From Icerya purchasi (taxonomy: Eukaryota; Arthropoda; Insecta; Hemiptera; Monophlebidae): 64,000 nucleotides of DNA. The notes beneath the pieces are model-generated. The model saw only the letters and a program-made list of their open reading frames with translations. It ran no database searches and was not told the origin of the DNA. The position numbers and the translations under genes were made by a program. Every line of letters starts with the position of its first letter. Within the stretch, counting starts at the first letter, position 1. The stretch lies in assembly GCA_039619475.1 (NCBI GenBank), contig CM077116.1:385602760-385666759 (forward strand). The letters are read 5' to 3'. This document shows, piece after piece, positions 43,601 to 56,940 of this stretch.

Positions 43601-46600
43601 TAAAAATAAAAATGTCGGCTTTTCTTCTTATTTTTTTTTTTGTTTTTAGCATGTCAGCTACACTAACCCTGCGCAAATCTTGCTGTCTTCTTAACAGAGC
43701 GGAGATTTGAAGTCCCGTCTGAACGAAACACCAAACAACAACCACGCTACCTAAACATTGATAAAAATGTGTGTTATAACGAATAATTGTCTAAATCGAA
43801 CATTTCGCACCTATTATAGATAAACACTTCCGAATAGGAATTAATCATCCGGAGATCTCTTTGCGTTCTCGTACACAACGCTATCATATTCTCCAGCAAC
43901 GAATATTATTCCAGGACCGTATATCGCGCGCACTCTGGTGATTTGATGTCCGAATGAGGACCGTCCCGGTACGCAGTTTCAATGGATTTCGTTAATTCGT
44001 TTTGTTTTGTTCTCCTATTTTCAATTTCTTTTCATCTTCTTCGATGTTGTCTTCTTCTAATAGAAATTCGTCAGTGACGGTTAATAAAAACGGGGACCAG
44101 AAAAATTTCGAATCCCGTTCAAAAAAAGGTTTTCGCTGTCTGTGTATTTTTAGTTTAGAGTAAGGAATTTATAATGTTCGCGCCGCACTTCATATCAACA
44201 TAAATGGTAGGGAATTTTCAAAGTACCCCTAAAATAATCACGAGACAAGTTGATGTTAACATTAGGATTGCGCGGAATTCTTTTTGGAAATTTAAAAAAA
44301 AAAAAAAGCATTAATGTATAAGCTTTATTTCGATTTTTTTTTTTTTGTTTTTCTTTATACCCGTAACCTTTTTTTTTTGGCGTTTAAAAAAATCTAAAAT
44401 TTAAAAATATCACATATATATATATACAATTTTTTAACAATACACGTCTTAAGCGAGCGCGATGGACCGAATCTGAGATATCGTTCTATCATAAAATTAC
44501 ATAGAATTACATCACTTTTTTTTTCCCTTTCTTTTTCAGATTCGATAGATCTCTCGACAATATTGGAAAAATTACCCCAATTTACATATTGCTCGTAATA
44601 GAAAAAAGCGTGCTCGAAAAAGGAAAATCTACATTTGAGACCGGAATAAGAAAAAAAGCCAAATAGCGGGAAATGAAAGTAAATAGAAAAACAAAAAAGA
44701 AGGAACAAGAAAAACATTGAAAAAAAAAACAAAAAAAAAACAAAACAGAAATGATAACAAGAGAAGGTAAAAAACATACATACAAGAAGCTAAGAGTTGC
44801 GCTGCAAAGAGGCTACTAACGAGCTGACGAAGAGAAAGCGCGCCTAACTCCGTTTGGCGAGCTAGTGTAGGGCCGTCGTCGTTCGATTACGCCATTCCCG
44901 ATCCAACTGCCCCCTGTGGGGGGAGGGGGGCAGAGGCTTTCTGAAACGTATTTTAGCAGTTTTTCATTTTCGGTACACGATTTCCAAAAATTCACGTGCT
45001 GGATTTATCGTTTTAGTTTACATTACGAAGAAAACGAATCGCATTTCCCGAACTCGCAGTCTGCCCTATTTGCGAATATTCCGCTTCAAACGAAATTTCC
45101 ATTCATCTTAACCTTTCCTCCGTTTCAGTCGGCTCAGTCATCTTCTCACTGGAAAGACATAACGTAATGAATTCGGCTAAGGTCAATGCAAATATTCGAC
45201 ACACGACCAAGGTGAGAGCGAGAGAGAGAGAGAGAGAGCTAGAGAGAAAAAACGAATAAAACAACAAACACCGCGGCATGTACAATTTTTTTTTCCATCA
45301 TTTTTCCCCACTTTTCTTCTAGGCTTTCGATAAAATTACGTCGGTTCGCATCCGTTCGAATATCGCGCGTCTAAGGCGCGGGTCAGCATGTGAGCGATAT
45401 TTCTATTTCGTTCCGATTCGTACGGCAATTTTTATTTCATTATAATGCGTGTTAGATAGTACACGTCGGCCGGACGGAGAAGTCTGTGGATTCTGAACTT
45501 GCGAACCTCCACTACCGATGGTTATTTTTTTAAAGGAGCACCTTCCCTCTTCAAACTTGCACATTTTGAATTTCAAATGAGCAAAACCCGAGTAGTCTCT
45601 ATTGTTTACTTTGAACCGACGGAAAAACTGTGCGTACCGAGCGTGTGCGCATAAACAGACAAGTCGAATGGAAATGCGCTTCTTGCCGGGATGTCCAAGA
45701 AATATCGAATTCCCGCTGCCTTATGCTTCGCCATAAAATTAATGTGAAATCGATTGACTGAAAATGTATTCCGTTTCGGGGGAGGGACCACAAAAAACAA
45801 ACAATATTTTTACTACCCCTTCTAAATATGTTAAATATAATAATGTTAAAATATTTTCGAAGAAATTACATCTAAAGCAACAAGCGCGTATCCATGATAC
45901 CTTGTCAAAGATATATGGGGCTTACTTTACTTACTTTAATATGTATTTTTTTTTCTCTACCGCTTTGTAACTCGCTTCATTACAGCGGTTCTTAAGCGCC
46001 GCGCGATAATTTAAAACCTTAAAAGCTGTACTAGATATTACGTATAGGAACGCGGTACACGATAGGGGAGAAATAAAGTTATAGAAACAGACGAAATCTC
46101 CGAAGTTGGCAATATAACGAACAAACGGACCACTAGTAAGAATTAGTTACACAGAATGGAAATACTCGCAAGAAGATCAATATTCTGTGACAATGGCGAT
46201 GTATAAAAAATAAAAAAAGGCCCAAAACAGGCACGCGTGGTAAACCATTTTAAGTCGACAGTGCCCACACCTCATCGAGAGAACTCGTCGGATTAAGTTT
46301 ATAAATGTTGTACCGCGATTTGCTGCACAAAGGATGCTCACGCTAACGATTCTAACCACCTAGGGGTAATCTCTAAAAATAATTAGATAAATTCACGGTA
46401 CACACGTTATACGCATATATCTTACTAGCAAAGATTGTATAACTGTAGTCTTATAAATGTAACTGGGTTTTCAGAACTAATGGTTATATTGAAATTTACA
46501 AATTAGGGTGTTTTCCAGATAAATCGATTGGCCTATCGACGAGATTCTACGGAGCAATTTTAAAAGAAAAGCGACCAATGTTTAATCATCTTTTTTGATC

Positions 46601-47600
46601 AGAAGATAAATAATTTGCTTAACCACCGTGAAAGATATAACATAGAGCGATAGCGGTTTATAATTTGTCCCAAAAACCTCCAAGAGTTTGTCTGTAAGAG
46701 CGAAAATTAAAAGTCGAAGAAAAAATATCGAAAAAAATATAGCAGGCCAGACCGAGAGTCGGCTCTCCTCCTTATTCGTGGTGTCGACATGGCTGGACGT
46801 GTAAGAGATCGATTTTTACAAGACGCGTCTAATCTAAAGACGACACCGAATGAATAAGCAGAATTGTGTACCGAAAAAGAAAACTGTACATTTAAAACAC
46901 TGAAGTTACGAGAAATGTTTTATTAATAACACCGGCGGAAGCAATGATCGCGAAATACATCGATGGTTAGTTCGGAGCGGAAGATAAGCATTTTTCTAAA
47001 AAAAAAAAAAAAAATCCAAATTGATTAAGTAAAGAAGCTATGTAAGGTTCCTAGAAATGCTGCAAATTATCATCAATCTCGACGCAAGTAACATTATTGT
47101 TGTCTGTGCGCATCTTTTTTCAGTTTCATTGTCAATAAGAAAATAACTATGTAAAATTACAACATTAATAACTGCGCCCGTATGCGCTAATTTATGTATA
47201 AAATTAAGTTTCTCACGTGCGATATGAACATGGGACGGAAAAATTTTCCAGTTTTTAAAATTGATTTAGATTCGGTACATTTTAAAATGTACCTACCGTT
47301 GTTTTGGCTGATGTCTCAGGCTACTTTTTGATTTTGAGTGTTAATTCACTAATTAAGTAACACCAAAGAGGAGGGCTGGTTGCAAATCGTTAATTCTGAA
47401 TTATTTTAAAATTTGTCCAATATTTAATTATTTCCGTTTGTTTATCCTCCGTATGTGTGCATTATATGAGCTGCATTGCATACTGCAAAACTTTATTTTT
47501 CTCTTTAATTGTTTTATTTAACGATTCAGTTCGATAAAATTATTATTTATTATTACTATTATTATACTATGTGCGGGGGGGGGGCTCTTTTTACAACGAT
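40685..47600. other. Long noncoding stretch
   Basis: No supportable gene over about 7 kb. A (GA)n run lies at about 45214-45240. A more GC-balanced patch at 44.8-45.8 kb could be near a host promoter, but no exon was identified. At about 42440-42470 the minus strand has CTGATGATGGGCTGCC, hammerhead-like in its first half only. Confidence 0.4.
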
Positions 47601-47782
47601 CGCGGCAAAACGATTATGATACATTTCGGCTGATTGCGGCAAAACGATTATGATAAATTCTAGCCGATTCCGTCAAAACGATTATGATACATTCTAGCCG
47701 ATTCCGTCAAAACGATTATGATACATTCTAGCCGATTCCGTCAAAACGATTATGATACATTCTAGCCGATTCCGTCAAAGTT
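47601..47782. repeat. 34-bp tandem repeat, about 5 units
   Basis: The word CAAAACGATTATGATA begins its A run at 47607, 47641, 47675, 47709 and 47743, with a partial sixth at 47777, so the period is exactly 34 bp. The three rightmost units are nearly identical and the leftmost are diverged. Confidence 0.9.
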
Positions 47783-48711
47783 TTATCATCGTTCGGTCTG
47801 ATGCGAATGTTTTTGACTTAGTTCGGAGCGTATAAATGAAAAATTACGTACCGCCACTCGTATATTTCTTTACGGCTAGCTTAGGCACAGATAGCAAAAT
47901 GATATTCCGTTTTCAGTTTTGTACTGGGAAAAGATAAATTTAAAAAAGAAAAAAGGAAAAAAGAAAGAAAAAGTAAGGACACCAGTTCAGACGTAGACTT
48001 ACGGCGTCTTTCACGGATATCGTGCAGTTGCGGCCCATTTAATTCCTATGTAAACAGATCGTTTAGTTTATTTTTTAAACTTTCGCATTTTTCCACTGCT
48101 GAAATTCGGCGAAAGCGGCAACTTTTTTCTTTCGTTCTATTCTATTCTACTGTTCGCTTTTCGCTCTCGTCGCCGACGACAGCCACTATATCGCCGTCTA
48201 ACAGCATTCATAATAAAATCGGTGCGACTCCAGCATCAAGTCGAAGACGCCTTTCTTGGCAGCACGAACCCGTTGGTTATTCTATTGACAAAATCCCCCT
48301 CATTATTTAATTCCCCGAATACTAGCGATGGTGCAACGGCTATTTATATTATTTATGCGTCTGCACACGAGCCAGTATCGGCGAAATTTTTTTCGCAATT
48401 TCGGATTCTTTTTTTCCGATTCTAGCAGCGACGACCCTATTTTCTCCTACGTCGTTGCCAAAGTCCGGTGATAAAAAAAAACACACACACCAAAAAAACA
48501 TAATCTATCTATGTAATTTTCTATTGAATTTTGCAAGCCGATGGCTGATGAAAAGAAATATAAAATAGCTCTGGCTGGAAAAGCATAAAGTGGACAAAGT
48601 TATTTAAACATATTTCGCATAATAATTGTAAAACGCGGATCCTTCGTCGCCAAAATTAGCACGCGAATTTGTCGACTACATTTTTACATGTATGTATCAG
48701 TGTGTGTGTGG

Positions 48712-48744
<33 letters not shown>

Positions 48745-48920
48745 TCTGTGCTCCAGACTTCGTGTCATTGCGATACAATACCGCTTCCTAGTCGGTTTTA
48801 ATTGACTACGCCATTTTTTTAGATTATCGCGTGGCAACTTTTCATTGTCGTCTGTTGGCGCGACACTTTATGCCACAACTGGCGGATTTCATTAATGACT
48901 TTCACGAAAAAACACTAAAT
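47783..48920. other. Noncoding stretch
   Basis: No supportable gene. It contains the GT microsatellite listed separately. Confidence 0.35.
48701..48739. repeat. (GT)n microsatellite
   Basis: GT dinucleotides with one GGG interruption. Confidence 0.85.
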
Positions 48921-48978
48921 ATCTAAATAATACAAAAATGATGTGGACTCATTATAATACATGTACACATACTGCATG
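48921..48978. repeat. Direct repeat flanking LINE, left copy
   Basis: ATCTAAATAATACAAAA, then ATGATGTGGACTCATTATAA, then ACATACTGCATG match 50158-50255 in order. This left copy lacks about 35-40 bp present in the right copy. A duplication of this length is far longer than the usual LINE TSD. Confidence 0.7.
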
Positions 48979-49255
48979 TTTTTGTTTTTTTTTGTTTTTT
49001 TTTTTTAGCATAATATACTATTACGAGCTGTCCATCAAGGACATTTAGCAACACGTATGAATGAAATTAAACATGAAGGGAAATGGCACCTACGCACCTA
49101 CCCGATTACTCTGACCTTAAACAAGGTCCTGCGGTTTTTGGCGTTTCAGTCTTCTTACATCATCGGTAACATCTAGCAATCCTCTAGCAAGAGTGTTCGG
49201 ATGAGTATCGAGTCTGTCCGCGTGTCTTTTAGCGTGATGACATCAGCCACATAAT

Positions 49256-49474
49256 CTATACACAAATCTCGATGTGTAAGGTTAGATTAGTAACATACCA
49301 GGGCGACTTGGTTATCCAGCGAAGGATCTTATTCTGAGAAGTCCGTATTACCTTCAAGTTTGACGGTTTAGCGCAACCCCAATGTTGAACCCCGTACGTC
49401 CAGATAGGTTTTAGAACTGTTGTGTATATTAGACGTTTGCTATCCGCTGTCAGTACACTGTTTCTCCCTATCAG
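49256..49474 (-). pseudogene. LINE RT C-terminal fragment
   Basis: The frame LIGRNSVLTADSKRLIY, then LKPIWTYGVQHWGCA and RWITKSPWYV, corresponds to the region following the RT palm in Jockey elements. It runs straight out of the minisatellite on its N-terminal side and stops at about 49258, after which the homologous C-terminus continues in a different frame. Confidence 0.8.
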
Positions 49475-49888
49475 CCAGTACATCCAGTACATCCAATACA
49501 TCCAGTACATCCAGTACATCCAGTACATCCAGTACATTCAGTACATCCAGTATAACCAGTACATTCAGTACATCCAGTACAACCAGTACATCCAGTACAT
49601 TCAGTACATCCAGTACATCCAGTACATCCAGTACATCCAGTACATCCAGTACATCCAGTACACCCAGTACACCCAGTACATTCAGTACATCCAGTACAAC
49701 CAGTACATCCAGTACATCCAGTACATCCAGTACATTCAGTACATCCAGTACAACCAGTACATCCAGTACATCCAGTACAACCAGTACATCCAGTACATCC
49801 AGTACATCCAGTACATCCAGTACATCCAGTACATCCAGTACATCCAGTACAATCAGTACATCCAGTACAACCAGTACATCCAGTACAT
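49475..49888. repeat. 9-bp minisatellite, about 46 units
   Basis: Units TCCAGTACA, with variants TTCAGTACA, ACCAGTACA, CCCAGTACA and ATCAGTACA, run head to tail for about 414 bp. On the minus strand the unit is TGTACTGGA, and in one frame it encodes Met-Tyr-Trp. That matches the codons just before LIGRNS in the host LINE, so the array expanded from LINE coding sequence. All long ORFs through it are repeat artefacts. Confidence 0.93.
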
Positions 49889-50157
49889 TTTTTTAACCCG
49901 GATATCTAATTATTTCTTTTTAACCTGTATCCACGGTGTTTCCACGTCAATCGGCTGTCTAAGTACAAACCTAAATATCTGACTGTTGCTCGCACAGGAA
50001 GATCTGTGTTATTGATCCTAACGGGTGGCACTTCAACTTTTCGGTTAGTAAAATGTATATTCGCCGATTTGCTCTCGTTTATCGCGATTTTCCGTTTTTA
50101 AATCATGTTTCCGCCTTGGTAAGAGCATTTTGTAGATTATTGCTGGCCATCTTCGAT

Positions 50158-50255
50158 ATCTAAATAATACAAAAACGTTACATTGTTTTCAAATCATTTC
50201 CGCCATAAAAATGATATGGAGTCATTATAATGTATGTATGTATACATACTGCATG
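50158..50255. repeat. Direct repeat flanking LINE, right copy
   Basis: Longer partner of 48921-48978, retaining an internal segment around TTTTCAAATCATTTCCGCC that the left copy lacks. Confidence 0.7.
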
Positions 50256-53200
50256 GTATTTGTTTAATTATGACCCTCAAGGATGCCACCGCAGTGGTCT
50301 CTTTATCACTGTGGACGGAAAGTGAATTATTTATTATTATTGATACGATAAGATTATTTGTGAAAAAGAAAAAAAAAATAGACCCACAATAACCTTACCA
50401 GTTGACCGCTGAAAAACATAATATTGATTACGTAATACAAGAGTAGAAGGATTATTTAAATTTAAGATATAAAAATTGTACGTGTCACTCTATTGTCGGC
50501 GGTGATCTTGTAGATCCCCAGCAGTTTTCTGGCGATCGAAGCGGCAATGATTGAATAACGGAATCCTTTTTAATTTGAAGTCAAGCCTTTGCTAATCAAT
50601 TTTTTGTCGGGACTCGAAGAAGAAGAAGTTTTAAATGAAAGAAGAAAAGTGCCCGCGAATCAGAGCCCCGAAACAACCGTGTGAGAAGGCATACATGATA
50701 GATCGTTTCGAGAACTAAATAGTTTCATTACTGTCGCACTACTAAACTAAACTGACATTGTAACATTTGCGAATGGAACATCATCATATTTATTTGCTGA
50801 TTGAACATAACTACGAAACCGATTTGATTACTATATTTCCAAACTGATTTACGTATTCTATTATAAAGTTTCAGAGAAATTCGGGTATTTTTATAGACAT
50901 ACCTAAAAATTAAACCTGCATACAGATTATGAAACACGGGCGACGCAAAACTATTTCTTATTTTTATAAAGAGTTATTAAATATACTTGATGAACATGTG
51001 TAGATCAATAAGCTGACTGACGATTAATAATAATGACTCCGATACTCTATTTTTGATCGTCCGGGTTACTTTTTGGACCTCCTACGTGCGTCTAAAATCG
51101 AACATGTTCCGCAATAAAAATCTTTTGCCCGAATCTCGCTGACCGGTAGAGAAATATTTCTGTTTGATTTCCCGCGGAGAACAAATCAAACAAATTCCTC
51201 TCGTTAATTTTATCGACTTTTTCCTTTTTTTTCCTTTTTTTTGTTTTTAGGCACTTTACAATTTCATCGCATTTTCTTATTATATTTCGCTAACACTCTC
51301 CCGCCAAAAATTGATTGTCTCATTTCCGTCTTTTCGTTGATTAATATGAACTTGCACAGAATGCAGGCGCGATGCTGTCCATTTCGTTGTCGAAAAGAGT
51401 AATTCGTTAAACTGTTCTCGTGAAACAAGGGGACGAGCAAATTAAATAGGGCGCAGAAGTTTCTGCGGATGCCGCCGCTTCGCTATTGTTTCGAGTAGTC
51501 GACGGTAAATTTCGTGCGATCCTTTGAAAAGCTCAGGTTATTTACCGAGTAATGCGGTACGGAGGTAAATTACTCTCAACTGACAAAGGCCATCTACAAA
51601 GGCTATCCGCCGTCGACGCTAAGTAACACCCTCTGCTAGTTTATTCACTTCGTTTTCAGAACCAAAAATCGTTTAACCGCTGTTTTCGCTGGCTTTTTGA
51701 TATGGCGCGAGTATAAATTTCAAATTCTAAATTTCGAGCTTTTGTGTTATACTTACCGTTTGTTATATTAATGATATTATCGAGGTTTTTTTATGGTTTT
51801 TCCACTCCTTACTAAGAGCAACGCGTACAAATATAGCACGCACGCATACGATTGCGCATGGAAGACCGCAAAACCGACTGGAATTATTCCATTTTTAATC
51901 GTGAGAGCAGTTTAAATATCCACGCATGCACGATGGTACACACGCACGTTTGCCTTTCACGAATATTATTATTAAGTCGTATGAGTCCGCGAACGAGAAA
52001 AGCAGCCTTACATCAAAGATGTAAAAAGATTTAAAGTTGACGCACTTTCGAAAATAACAAATTATAAATATCGTGTCGGCTTTTTTTTTTTTTTTTTTGT
52101 TTTTTTTTTTAGGGTTTTTTCCGTAAAAACAGCGGCTTTTTGCTACGGACTTGTGAAATGTGTGGAATAAATGTTCCTTAACGTTACCCCGTTTTAATAT
52201 ATGACATGTCTCTGATAGTTGAGATTTTCTAATAAAGGTGAGAAAAAAAATGTACATTTCGAAAACCTACGTAGAAAAAGAAAAAAAAAATCTCATATTT
52301 TTTATTCCGATTAACGAAATTTTCTCGTTGGTTCTTTCGTCGGAAAAACTTTTTCGTCATAATTACGACAGGGTGGTCCGATAAAGAGAGTTCCTTACGG
52401 AAAATTCGTTTAACGGCCGTACAAAGTTGATGTTAAATTCTTCTTTCCGGATTCTGAGAAATAAATTTTCACAACGCTAAAGAAAAAAAAACAATGGTGT
52501 AACAAGAGACGCGACAAGTTAAAACTCTTAAGTGTTCACTATTTACTTAATTTTCGCTTCTCAAACGGACAATGAAAGAATTCGATCGGTCGACTTTGTA
52601 CCATTAAGAAGTAGCAGGCTGATTGTGGCGGATTTTTACTACGTCGTGGTCAAAAAGAGACGAAAAAGAGACATTCTTTAACACGGCAAATCACAATCTC
52701 CTAAGATGCTACTCTACCGAATAACGGCAAATGTTCCGCTATCGTTATTGCCGAGCTACCAATCCGCGAAGATCACCGGTTCGAAGCTGGTCTCGTTTCA
52801 GACGAAAATCGCTCCCGCAGCTCCCCAGCCTGTAAATGTGACCGAATCTTCGATTCTATATTGCATGCTTCATCCGAAATCGTCCTTTTGTTTTCTTGTA
52901 AACATGCTCTTCGGTTTAGAGTTCAACTGTGTCGTAAGTAGTCGGCTAGAGGAAAGAATTAAAAAATAGATTAATAACCCCGAAAGGAGAAAGGTTGTGT
53001 ACGAAATAAAAAAACCCCAATGGTTTCTTGGTTCGAAGGAGTTAGCAATTTCGCGAGAAAAATTTTACTACAATCAAATTGATCAACAATAAATCCGAAG
53101 CTAACTTAATGTCAGAATTGATATTTTAAAAGTAAGGATAATGCGCTCTAGGTGAGAAGAGGGAGCTAGAATAAATCACATTATTTGGCAGTGTAAAACA

Positions 53201-53689
53201 ATTGAACAAGGTATAAGCTTAGAACGGAAATACTTTCAAAATGCACACACTTTCGAGTGAGCCCGGATTGTTGTAGCAAATCCAACGTCAAAGATGGCCT
53301 TACTAACATATAAATTTATTAGCATCGCAAAATAGAAGTTTAAAATAGTGAAATATAAGATAAATACGCAACAGATAAATGTTTAAACGAAAGACAAAAC
53401 TGTCTAAATAGCGAAAGCTAGGGTACAAAAAAAAAAAAGGAGTAAATGAATAAAAGTAAGAGTTTACAAATTTGAAATATTTCGATCTAGTTTTTTGTAA
53501 CTTTTGCCGGTAAACGACATTAATACCTGTATTTGAAAAACGTAATTAAAACAAACAAAAACACAAAAAAAAACAAAAAAACACCTTCAGGTAGAAAACG
53601 AATCCTCCTTCGAAAGTGGACAAATATGTAAGAAATATTTTCTTCTTTCGTACTTCCATTTTACAATTTTCCTATATTTTCAATAGCGG
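50256..53689. other. Noncoding stretch
   Basis: No gene supported. T runs at about 52081-52111, otherwise AT-rich. ORFs at 51852-52034 and 52706-52969 show no recognisable domains. Confidence 0.35.
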
Positions 53690-53760
53690 GATTCGAACCA
53701 AGTCGTACTCAAACGAAGCATTACTTCCTAATAACCGCAGGCTAAGAAAGAGTGTAGCGG
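53690..53760 (-). repeat. tRNA-like fragment with B box
   Basis: On the minus strand GGTTCGAATCCC is a perfect B box, and TTAGCCTGCGGTTATTAGG upstream is weakly A-box-like. T-stem and acceptor pairing are poor, so this is a tRNA relic or SINE fragment rather than a working tRNA gene. Confidence 0.3.
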
Positions 53761-56700
53761 AATAATTTTCCTCTAAATTTACCGCGAGTGCGTTTTCGCC
53801 GAAGCGTTGCCGACAATAATAACAAGGGACGCGCACCTTTTGCTCGTTCTGAAATTCATTTGAAATAAGCTAAATGCCATTCGCCGTTATATTATCGGCG
53901 CTTCATTTTTTTTTTTTTTTTTCTTAACATGTTTCCTTTAATGAGGTTACAAAGTGCGGAACGGATCAGGACACGGTTGCGGGGCCGACTGCTTTTCCGT
54001 TCCGGCATAATTTTGGCGGCCCGCGCTACGAGACGGCCATTTATTCCGCACTAGCGCACTAGACCGGGTGGAGGGAGCAGCTGCTCGGCAGAAATTTCTT
54101 CTTCAACATTTCGTCTAGAATTTTCTTGAAATTTTTAACTAAGCAGAAGGGGGCGGGCGGGCGGGCTTTGGCGGTGGGGGCGTGGGAGGAGGGCAGTTTC
54201 TGAATAGGGCAGAAAATTGTGTTGTCGTTTCAAGCCGATAAAGTGACATCAGCGGCTGGTTGACGCGAAGGTATATATAACTTCTCGCTTACAAATGGAA
54301 CTTTTAATCAGACTTTATTCGCGTTTCTGGTCTAGAGCTGTCTACTCGTTGCGCCAGTAGCTCGGCTACTTGTAAACTAAATGACTTGTGACGCTAACAA
54401 CGTTCGTTTCGAAACTTTTCCCGAGTTTGTCGGTTCCCTATTCCGTTTAATTTATTTATTTATTATTACCGAGGCTGTCGGCGCGGAGACTAAATAATTA
54501 ATGTGAAAGACGGCTTGATGAACTACTAATTCTATTCGTTCCTCTTTCGGCGGCCGTGCGCTCCGGTAACTTAATATCATCCGCTATTTTTGTCGCCTCG
54601 TCTTGCCTACTCCGCGCCCTCGCGGCCAGCAAATTTAAAATTCCCCGTCGCAGAGGCCGCAAAATGTTCTTTTCACTCGATGACAGTTTTTCTAGCCGGA
54701 ATACGGACGCGGAAAGATGAACGTCGCCGCCTAATCAAACTTAAATTCGCCTAGATCATCGCTGGTTCACAGCCGAGGACGGCAAAGTTCTTACAGCCAA
54801 AGACACGCTTCCTGCAGCTTAGACAGAAATCCTCTATAGAATGGCATATGAACTCGGTGTGAATCGGTTTGTTGTTTACTCGTAGAATTTTACATGTTAA
54901 CAATGCGAATTAGTCGATTTTAATCATATTAAACTTCATTGTATGTAAATTAAGTATAAATACAATTAACTAAATACCAAAGTTAACAGAAACCGGATAA
55001 GCATGCCACATCCACGCCGTTTTCTATCGACACCGTTGAGAATCGTTTCGTGGTACCAAATGAAGAAATTCACACCACGTTTCGGTTACAGATCTCGAAG
55101 ATATTTTCAAAAAAAAACAAAAAAAAAAAACCGCCTTATTTTGAAAATTAACGAACGGCGATTTTTCTTTTTTTTTTTTTTTTTTTTTTTTTTCTTTTGA
55201 AATACTTCTAGGAAAATAAAATGTTTTTCTGACTCTGAAATATGTAAACCAAATTTTTTGTAAACCGCAAAAAACAAGGTTTTTTTAACAGTGTGCTGCA
55301 ATCACCAAATTTTACTAGTAAACGTCTTTTACGTTTTATAATCTGTAATTTTTTCAATTAACCGATTTTTTTGTCAAACTTTGTGTTCCGAGACGTACGA
55401 ACATTATTTCATAAATAAGAAATTACGCGTGCAGCAACTTTTTTTTAACAATTAAAAAAGATGCCAGTAGCCTTAAAAACTAGATATAAAAACAAATTAC
55501 ATGTAGCTAGTGTTTTATCGCTATCCCTACATTAATTACAGTTTTCCCTATATTATTCGTATAAATACGACTTGAACTTTCTGCTGGCTTTACACTTTTC
55601 GACAAATATCTAGAGCGCTGTATCTATTTACAATTGGTAATAGTTGTAAAATGTAAACACTAAAAAAAGCGCTAACTTTAAATTTAAAAAAAAAAAGACA
55701 AATTAGACGGCGTCCAATCTGCCGTGATGGCCACCGGATAGGAATCATCCAAAATTTTGAATGAGTTCTTATAAAAAACTAAAAATCTGCTAATTAAAAG
55801 TTTTCGTCGAAAAAAAAAAAAAAAAAAAATAAATCGAAAAATTTGAAAAAATTCTCCAGCACGAAAGACGTTTACTGTCAAAAATTCTGTAACTCCATTA
55901 AAAAATTGCGATTAAAAAGAAAAAATTAAAACTTTTATAAAAAATCGGGTTTATATGGGAGAACCGTGAAAATATTTTATTTTCGTGGCTTTAAAAAAAA
56001 ACAAAGTAATATCGAAAAAAAAAAAAAAAAAAAAAAATGATAAAACTAAAAATAAGTTTTTTTTTTATGATAACTTGGAAAATAGTTGGAGTTTAAGAGA
56101 TTTGGTGATGATCCCCCTCAAGGCGCTTTGCAATGTGTATGATATTCGCGGGTGTGGCGGTGTGAATGCAGTATATAATGCGATAATAAATCAGTTTCAT
56201 GCTTGCGCAAATGATTAAGATAGTTACAGAATATCAGTGTTTTTGGTAATTTTTTTTTTTTTTTTTTCAATTGAATTACCGTTTTTAACTGCTAAGGCTA
56301 TCACGGTTAGAGCTGGCCAGGCTACCTTAAGACCACCCAACAGTCCGCCATCCTGAAAATGATTTATTTTTGGTAATGATATTTTTTTGAAAACTGAAAG
56401 GTTAATAGATTTTAATGGGTGAAATGAGGTTTGGGGTCGTCTAATAGAAGAAATGCGGCACAGTCTTATCAAACGATAATATATTTATACGATTTAACGT
56501 ATAACCCGAATAAAATTCGTGATTTTCAGTTAATCATTTTTGTTTTTCCGCAGAGCGGGGTGATTCGTGTTTGCCTTTTCGCCTCTCGATGTAGGTACTA
56601 CTCTACTTTTTATTCAGTCATCGTTGACAATCGCCGGTAAAAATTTATAATTAAAATTCGTGCGAAATCAGCTTTCAACGTGAAACCGCTGAAAAATACG

Positions 56701-56810
56701 TGTCACGCCACTACGTTTAAAACGCAATCGTATCAGAAATGCTTCGCGCATTGGCTTCTTGTTACATCAAGAGCCAAGAGTCCTCCCATATATCCAGTCT
56801 TATAAGCCGT
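53761..56810. other. Noncoding stretch with GC-richer patch
   Basis: 54.0-54.8 kb is richer in G+C, with a G-rich tract at about 54147-54192 and a TATATATAA word at 54272-54280. It could be promoter-proximal host DNA, but no exon could be supported. A/T homopolymers dominate 55.1-56.3 kb. Confidence 0.35.
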
Positions 56811-56940
56811 TTAGTTAATTGTCATTCCGGTAGAATATCCCGCTGTTGCACATTGCAACTTAACAAAATCTTGCGTTCGGCTGATGCCCTCGACGCGCTC
56901 AAAAATAAAATAAAATAAAATAAATAAAAACAAAAACAAG
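56811..56940 (+). repeat. Dispersed retroposon 3' end with AAATA tail, copy 2
   Basis: Partner of 1136-1300: AGTTAATTG, GTAGAATATCCCGCTG, GCACATTG and GACGCGCTCAAAAA, then (AAATA)n. The different tail units suggest independent insertions of one family. Confidence 0.5.

Larger units (their letters stand above)
48979..50157 (-). mobile_element. Jockey-like LINE, 5'-truncated and decayed
   Basis: On the minus strand the C-terminal part of a non-LTR reverse transcriptase is recognisable. ASNNLQNALTKAE, NESKSANIHFT, VRYLGLYLDSRLTWKHR and LKPIWTYGVQHWGCA are in the order of Jockey-clade elements. HPNTLARGLLDV, then RRLKRQKPQDLV, form the C-terminus in another frame. Stops and frameshifts make it a pseudogene. 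An interrupted A tail (T-rich at 48979-49006 on the plus strand) marks its 3' end. A 9-bp minisatellite interrupts the ORF at 49475-49888. Confidence 0.82.

Noticed and set aside
49420..49982. Long plus-strand ORFs rich in Ser-Thr or Ile-Gln-Tyr repeats
   Set aside because: They are translations of the 9-bp minisatellite, which stays open in all frames because the unit has no stop. The real coding history is the LINE on the minus strand.
53690..53760. Functional tRNA gene
   Set aside because: It has a perfect B box, but the T stem, anticodon stem and acceptor stem do not pair.
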